Assembly (NCBI GenBank): GCA_003427395.1 | Contig: BFEA01000407.1 | Coordinates: 1,191,754 to 1,213,233 of the forward strand | DNA: 21,480 nt | Reading direction: 5' to 3' | DNA from: Chara braunii | Taxonomy: Eukaryota; Streptophyta; Charophyceae; Charales; Characeae | In this document: in pieces, positions 16,746 to 21,480 of the stretch | Layout: each line of letters starts with the position of its first letter | Position numbering within the stretch: position 1 is the stretch's first letter | Notes under the pieces: model-generated | Databases searched by the model: none | Told to the model about the DNA's origin: nothing | The model's input: the letters and a program-made list of their open reading frames with translations, nothing else | Position numbers and translations under genes: made by a program

Positions 16746-17975
16746 TTATTCCCGTCTATTCCTATGTTGGTATCTTATATTTCCTGTTTAATCAATCTGG
16801 AAGGTATTTTTTAATACCTATGTTTCTAGTCAATGTAAGTTCCTGTATGGTATTCTTAAAATCAAAATCCTATTTCATTATTTATAATTAATTTTTCCCT
16901 CTTCACTTCCTAAAAAAACGTTACAGTGGGACTGGTTTTCTCTATGGATTTTCTAAGGTTGGTTTTATTCATAGTTCTATTTTTATTGGGTATTCATGAA
17001 ATGACTTGATATCAATATTCTGCGTCCGCGTTTTTTTATTGGAGTTGCTTTTTTTTCCCGGCTGGCCAAATTAGTGTTCTGTCGAAATTGGTGGTATGGT
17101 ATTATAGGAGGGGGGAGCAGTGCTCTGCAGGGGTGTCACATGGAGGGAGGTGACGCCCTGAAGAGGGTATGTGCAGATGTTGAGGGATCCTCTATTCTGG
17201 GGTTGGGGTAGATAGCCTCAGCGGGGGCAAAATAGGGCAAGGGGTCTGCAGAGACATTCTTTTGGTGGGAACTGAATGTCTCTGGGAATATAGCAAGGAA
17301 GAGAGGGACTGTTCCAAGTTGGGGCCGAAAGGGAGGGCCTATATTTTAGGACTGTTTTCGGCGGAGGCAATGAAGGGACAGGGGGGAAATGAGTAGGGGG
17401 GGGAAGGGAAGAGACTCTCAAAAGTTCGAATTACTAAGTCTTCAATCCACAATGTTACAGTAGTGCTACGCACATCCTGGGAGACAGATGGCTGTCCTTA
17501 AAGATCCAGGATTAGCGTAGTACTCTACTGATAAGTCATCATCATCATCATCATCATCATTATCATTAGTATCATCTCTCTTCTAGTTTTTTGGATTCTA
17601 GTAACATTTAGTCTCCGTCCTTAGCTGGGGAATAGGTGCTCAGAGATGGTATAATCCGGAGTGAGGTCAACAAAGTTGCTCTGTTCTGTGCCCCCAGTTC
17701 GCCGATGCTAGAACGACGCTGGCCGGAGCTGGGGTGTCGCCCTGTAACCTGCAGATCGCAGGAGTGTGAGGCCTTGTAGAGAGATTTGGGTGTTGCCGAG
17801 GGAGGAAGGCAATTCAGTGGTGAATCGGGGGGGGCTGCTAGGCGGTGAGAAGAGTTCAGCAATGTGAGATGTTGGTTAGGATAGTATTGTTTCTGAGTAT
17901 CTCTTGTCTGGTATAGGGAAGGAGAGGTGTTAATCTAGGTTTGGGGGGCCAGAAGAGATGATATAGTTTGATATG
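16746..17975. other. Unassigned stretch between element B and the LINE
   Basis: AT-rich DNA (16,746-17,060) is followed by purine-rich DNA (17,100-17,420), an inverted repeat, a (CAT)8 run at 17,537-17,560 and GC-balanced sequence up to the LINE. No convincing ORF or RNA gene is seen. The last 120 bp (17,856-17,975) is open in the LINE frame (LFWPPKPRLTPLLPYTRQ) and may still be LINE or chance extension. Confidence 0.55.
17458..17530. repeat. Imperfect inverted repeat, about 23-bp arms
   Basis: Arm 17,458-17,480 (CAGTAGTGCTACGCACATCC and TGG) pairs with 17,506-17,530, apart from a few mismatches and a 2-base bulge, around a 25-base loop. It could be a foldback remnant or a structured RNA. 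Nothing more can be said. Confidence 0.7.
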
Positions 17976-20144
17976 TGACACCCTGAAGATAGTCATGGGA
18001 ATTGAGTTCGGTGTGTCCCGAATGACCCAATCAAGGCTGCGCAGCATCGGCCCCTCTTGTAGAGTAGTTACCCAGTGGGGTGGGATAGCCATTTGTAGCT
18101 GTTGCAATTTATGTTGGCTCCCTTTGATGTGTTTGAGGGTGTTATGTTGCTGCTGCGCCGACTTCCATGTACCCCGCTGGGTGTCCCACAAGTCTCCCAG
18201 TGTGTATATTCCATTTCGCACCCATGATAGCCAGTGGGAGTTTATGGTGAGGGAGAAGGGTCTCCCATTACTGTCGAGGATGAACGGGTTCCCAAATAGT
18301 GGTTGGCGCCAAATTTCATGCCACCTAAGCGGGGGGAACTTCTTGGTTGGTCCCATATTTCTCCACAGCTCCAGCATTGTTGGCCAAAGAGGGTCGTTTT
18401 TCAAGTCCCATCTTACATTGTTTCGATGCGACCCATCCCTTTTGTGACGTGGTGGATTCGGAACGGACCAGGCGGTGTTGGTGAGCCAGCAGAGAGGATG
18501 AACCGGGCGATCAGGGTGGGATAGAGGGGCCAGGTGCGCGAGTTGTATGTGTGCTAGGTGCAGCCATGGCACGCCATTTGCTAGCAGGAGGCGTATGACC
18601 ACTTTGAACATTAGGGATCTAATCTCATCCCCCAGGTCTAAGATGCCCAATCCTCCCACCTTCTTTGGTTGTGTGACATATTTCCATGCAACCCTTTTAA
18701 TACAGCGGGTGAGCTCATGGTCATTCCTCCAGAGGTAGGCTGCCAGTGCCGCACGTAGGAGTGCAAGTTGTTTTTCTGGGATCTCCCAAAAGCCAGTCTT
18801 ATACCAAATGGTAGACAGTACTGCATTGTTTATTGCCAGAGCTCTTCCTACAAGCGATGTATGCAGGCCGTTCCACCTAGCCAGTCGTTGTAAGGCTGTT
18901 TGAACCAGGAGTTGGCCGAGATCAGATGGGGGCCCCAGTGCTGTAAGGTGAACCCCAAGTATTCTTATTGCATCCTCCTTCTGACGCAAATTGACCAGTG
19001 GGTCTTGCGGTGGTTGTGTATCCGGCGAGGACAGCCACCAACCCTCTGTTTTTGTCCCCCAATTTACCCTCATGTCTGTTGCTACTGCAAAAAGTTGGAT
19101 TGTATCAGTAAGCGCCTGTAGTGAGGAGGAGGAGGCCCGGATGAGGACCGTAAGGTCATCAGCGAATAGTGACGTCACCGGTATGAGGTGGCGGGGAAGT
19201 TCTGGGATGTCAATACGTTCTATATCCGGGTTGGAGCGGATCATTGCTGCTAGGGCTTTCATCACCAGTACAAAGAGGAGACGGGCCACCGGGTCGCCTT
19301 GTCTCACCGAGCGCTGGAGGGAAAAAGGTTGGGACAGGTGTCGATTAACCATAATGTTTGTTTCTGCCGATCTATGCATAGTGGACACCCATGCTCTAAA
19401 AGAGGTACCGAAGTTCATTTTCTGCAGGCAATCGTCCATGAAGTCCCAGTTTACATGGTAGTAGGCTTTCTCGAAGTCGGTGAACAACACAACTGCATCC
19501 TTTTTATGTTGCCTAGCGTATTTGATTATTTCATTTACAAGCAGTACGTTGTCTTGGATATTTCTACGTGGCATAAACCCAGTCTGGTCGAGATAGATGA
19601 GGTGAGACATATACGGGAGTAGGCGATTGGTCAGCGCTTTTGAGACCATCTTGTATGGCAAAGGAAGAAGCGTGATAGGCCTACACTTCCTAACATCCGT
19701 CTTGTCCCCTTTTTTGTATAGCAGTGTAGTGATCCCTTGACTAATCATCCCTCCAAAGGTCCCGTCCATCTGCACAGCTAGCACATAGTTCATCAGGCTG
19801 TCTTGGAAGATTGTCCAATTTTGTAACTAGAATTCCTTAGGAAAGGAGTCGATGCCCGGGGTCTTTTCGTCTTCCATTCCCTTTAGGGCTTCCAGCAGCT
19901 CATCAGTAGTCAATGGTGCCTCCATCGAGTCTCGTTCGGTCGTCGAGAGCTTCGCCGGCAAGCGCTGGAGCATCGTCTGCCTCGCGTGTGCGAGGCGATC
20001 ATCGCCCCATTGGCCTGATTCCGATGTGTATACCTTTTGGTAATATTGGGCTGCGTAGTCAACTATGGCATATGCATTGGTTGTCGTTGGTAGGGATGGG
20101 TCGAAGGGAACCAGGAACTGGACTGTGCAGCACCGGTGCGTGGT
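17976..20144 (-). pseudogene. LINE ORF2 reverse transcriptase region
   Basis: Non-LTR RT that copies element RNA at a nicked target. One frame runs from 20,144 with a single TAG at 19,827-19,829, then 645 codons to 17,856. Before the stop it has TTDELLEALKGMEDEKTPGI, the usual RT-leading motif. Counting from Met at 19,793: TLLYKKGDKTDVRKCRPITL (23-42), DQTGFMPRRNIQDN (69-82), motif A LFTDFEKAYYHVNW with catalytic Asp106 (the second, usually Asp, position is Tyr112), SVRQGDPVARLLFVL (162-176), and motif C FADD (210-213). The thumb and a Trp-rich connector follow. No apurinic endonuclease domain is seen, because the copy starts downstream of it. Confidence 0.93.
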
Positions 20145-20978
20145 TTAATAAGAATTCGAGTCGTGGGATCTGAGGACACAGGATATTATTCATATGAGAT
20201 GCCCACCCCTATAGGCGATCTACCTTTTGACCCACAAGAGTGGGAATGGAAGGGCCGCAACCCCGTCCCGGTATGGCAATACTCAGTCAAGGAGGGATAA
20301 AAAAGGGTTCATGCCTTCCACCCCTCCACGGTGATTGTCCAGAACGGGTGGAAGAGAGATTCACCGATATCTGAGGAAAACCTGAGTCACATTCCATGGG
20401 CTACCTATGCTCGCATTATGCCAACCTCCCACAGAGCCCTTCAATGGCAAATAACCCATCGCTGTCTNCCGACGCCCGACTGGTTAACAATGAGATCTAA
20501 CTTAGAGCAGGCGGGAGTCTTATATCCCATCTGCGCTCATTGTGGACCCGGCGCCCAACCAAGAAGGGCGGATCTCGAGCACTGCCTTCTAGACTGTCCA
20601 CTGACGAAAAGAGTATGGCAATGGTGGGATGCNATGTGGCANATGCTTACAGGCGTCGTCTTCCACTGGGATGTTCCTCTCATTTTGTTAGGGAAAAGTG
20701 AGAATATCCCTTCTGCATGGACATCCTTCCAGAGCAATCTGTTTAAACACATGAGGATGGCAGTGCTCATGGTTATATGGCGTGTAAGACGTTCAACAGA
20801 ACGGCAAGAGGCGGCCTTTGGCATTTGTCAAGCCAAAGCTGAGCTGGTAGAAGTCATTCATGCCAACTTAGCAAAAGCCAGTAGAAAACTCATGAAAGCA
20901 TTGGCGGCGGCCCGAGATGAGCACAATAGGAGGCAAGCTGTGTCCGCCTTCCGAGAGTTGTGGCTTGACCCCAGTTGA
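20142..20978 (+). pseudogene. LINE ORF2 C-terminal region with zinc-binding domain
   Basis: The frame is open from before 20,142 to a TAA at 20,298-20,300, then to the TGA at 20,976-20,978. It reads IRIRVVGSEDTGYYSYEMPT, then (after the stop) ALQWQITHRC. A CAHCG...DLEHCLLDCP cluster (CX2C then HX4C) at about 20,530-20,600 matches the zinc-binding domain found after RT in many plant-type LINEs (zf-RVT family). A helical basic tail follows (KASRKLMKALAAARDEHNRR). Three Ns (20,468, 20,633, 20,642) obscure single residues. It probably continues the minus-strand RT piece in the original element. Confidence 0.8.
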
Positions 20979-21011
20979 AGATGGGAGAGGTGAATGAAAA
21001 TGGGAAACTGA

Positions 21012-21480
21012 CATGGAAAAAACTGGGCCGCACAGGACGACCGGTGGTCTTACCGGGGTGCAGACTGTTTTCCTACACCACTGCCGGGTCAGGCACGGGA
21101 TGCCATGGAAGTGCTGAATCCGATAGCTGTCACGCCTGCCCACGTCCACAATGGGCCGCCTTTCCAGCCTTCAAGAGAGGTGCAATCCCCCCTGATGCCC
21201 GCCCAAATGTCGCCCCCCGCACAGTCGGCCTCTTCCCCGGCCACACGGTCCCCCCCTACCCCACTGCCGTTATGCCCCTCGCCTCTTACCCCACCTCTGC
21301 CGCCTTTGTCCCTGCCGAGAGTCTCTCTCCGGCCCACCTCTTCCTCCTGTCCCCGCTCCTCGACCGCTTCAGGTACACGGCAATCATCCCTGCCACCTTC
21401 GCCTCCGCTCGATTCCCCACCCCTGACACCATCTCTACCTCCTCCGCCTCCTCCAAGTTGTCTACCCGATATCCTCCCCC
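21012..21480 (+). other. Pro/Ser-rich open stretch to the window edge
   Basis: A plus-strand frame is open from 21,012 to the edge (156 codons). It reads like a disordered protein: WSYRGADCFPTPLPGQARDA, then EVQSPLMPAQMSPPAQSASS and long Pro/Leu/Ser runs. A second frame is also open over much of this, which is common in C-rich DNA. It may be the first part of another element's ORF, LINE 3' sequence, or chance. Confidence 0.3.

Larger units (their letters stand above)
17976..20978. mobile_element. LINE (non-LTR retrotransposon), 5'-inverted copy
   Basis: The left 2.2 kb encodes LINE reverse transcriptase on the minus strand. The right part encodes the LINE C-terminal zinc-binding region on the plus strand. 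Head-to-head contact is near 20,145. The minus-strand segment ends (far left) at MTIFRVS, and the plus-strand segment starts with the similar IRIRVVGS, so the two look like consecutive parts of one ORF2. This is the geometry expected from twin priming during target-primed reverse transcription. Two separate LINE fragments are the alternative. The right end and poly(A) are not in the window. Confidence 0.65.

Noticed and set aside
17424-17432. GTTCGAATT as a pol III B box of a tRNA or SINE
   Set aside because: No matching A box or cloverleaf was found at the right distance upstream.

Overview
This window is eukaryotic and consists almost entirely of nested, decayed transposable elements. I see no convincing host gene, rRNA or tRNA. 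The style of the broken proteins (a Ty3 polyprotein with an extra ORF after integrase, a CCHC/SAP/GIY-YIG retroelement ORF, LINE reverse transcriptase) together with the microsatellites resembles what I remember of predicted proteins from a charophyte alga such as Chara braunii. That assignment is recollection, not a search.

Layout. (1) Positions 1 to about 9,900 hold a minus-strand Ty3/gypsy LTR element, read right to left. It has a long presumptive LTR/leader (about 9,890-7,448), a primer-binding site matching initiator tRNA-Met (7,447-7,435), gag (7,394-5,772, CCHC knuckle), aspartic protease (5,740-5,211, DSGAA), RNase H (3,858-3,209) and integrase (3,151-2,240). Downstream of integrase is a further decayed ORF of unknown function (1,912 to past the window edge). 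The linker and reverse transcriptase (3,861-5,215) lie in the opposite orientation: they have been flipped in place at a 5-bp inverted match, GCAGT/ACTGC. (2) Positions 13,943 to about 9,890, minus strand, hold a Penelope-like retroelement remnant. In order it has an Arg-rich leader, CCHC knuckle, charged coiled coil, basic region, SAP-like domain, GIY-YIG nuclease, a linker, and then the start of an RT-like region that stops where the LTR element appears to begin. A 1.16-kb hAT-like element (10,501-11,662) is inserted in it. (3) Positions 13,944-15,588 are non-coding with simple repeats. (4) Positions 15,597-16,737 hold a second hAT-like non-autonomous element with a perfect 8-bp target duplication. 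(5) Positions 16,746-17,970 are unassigned. (6) From 17,976 to the right edge is a LINE whose RT part is on the minus strand and whose C-terminal zinc-binding part is on the plus strand. This arrangement matches a twin-primed (5'-inverted) insertion.

How the parts relate. No intact reading frame for any complete element remains, although individual RT, RNase H, GIY-YIG and FADD catalytic motifs survive. The inferred insertion order is: Penelope-like element first; the hAT-like element into its coding sequence, and separately the LTR element into its RT; then internal inversion of the LTR element's RT block. A testable prediction is that the rest of the Penelope-like RT lies beyond the left edge, past the 3' LTR.
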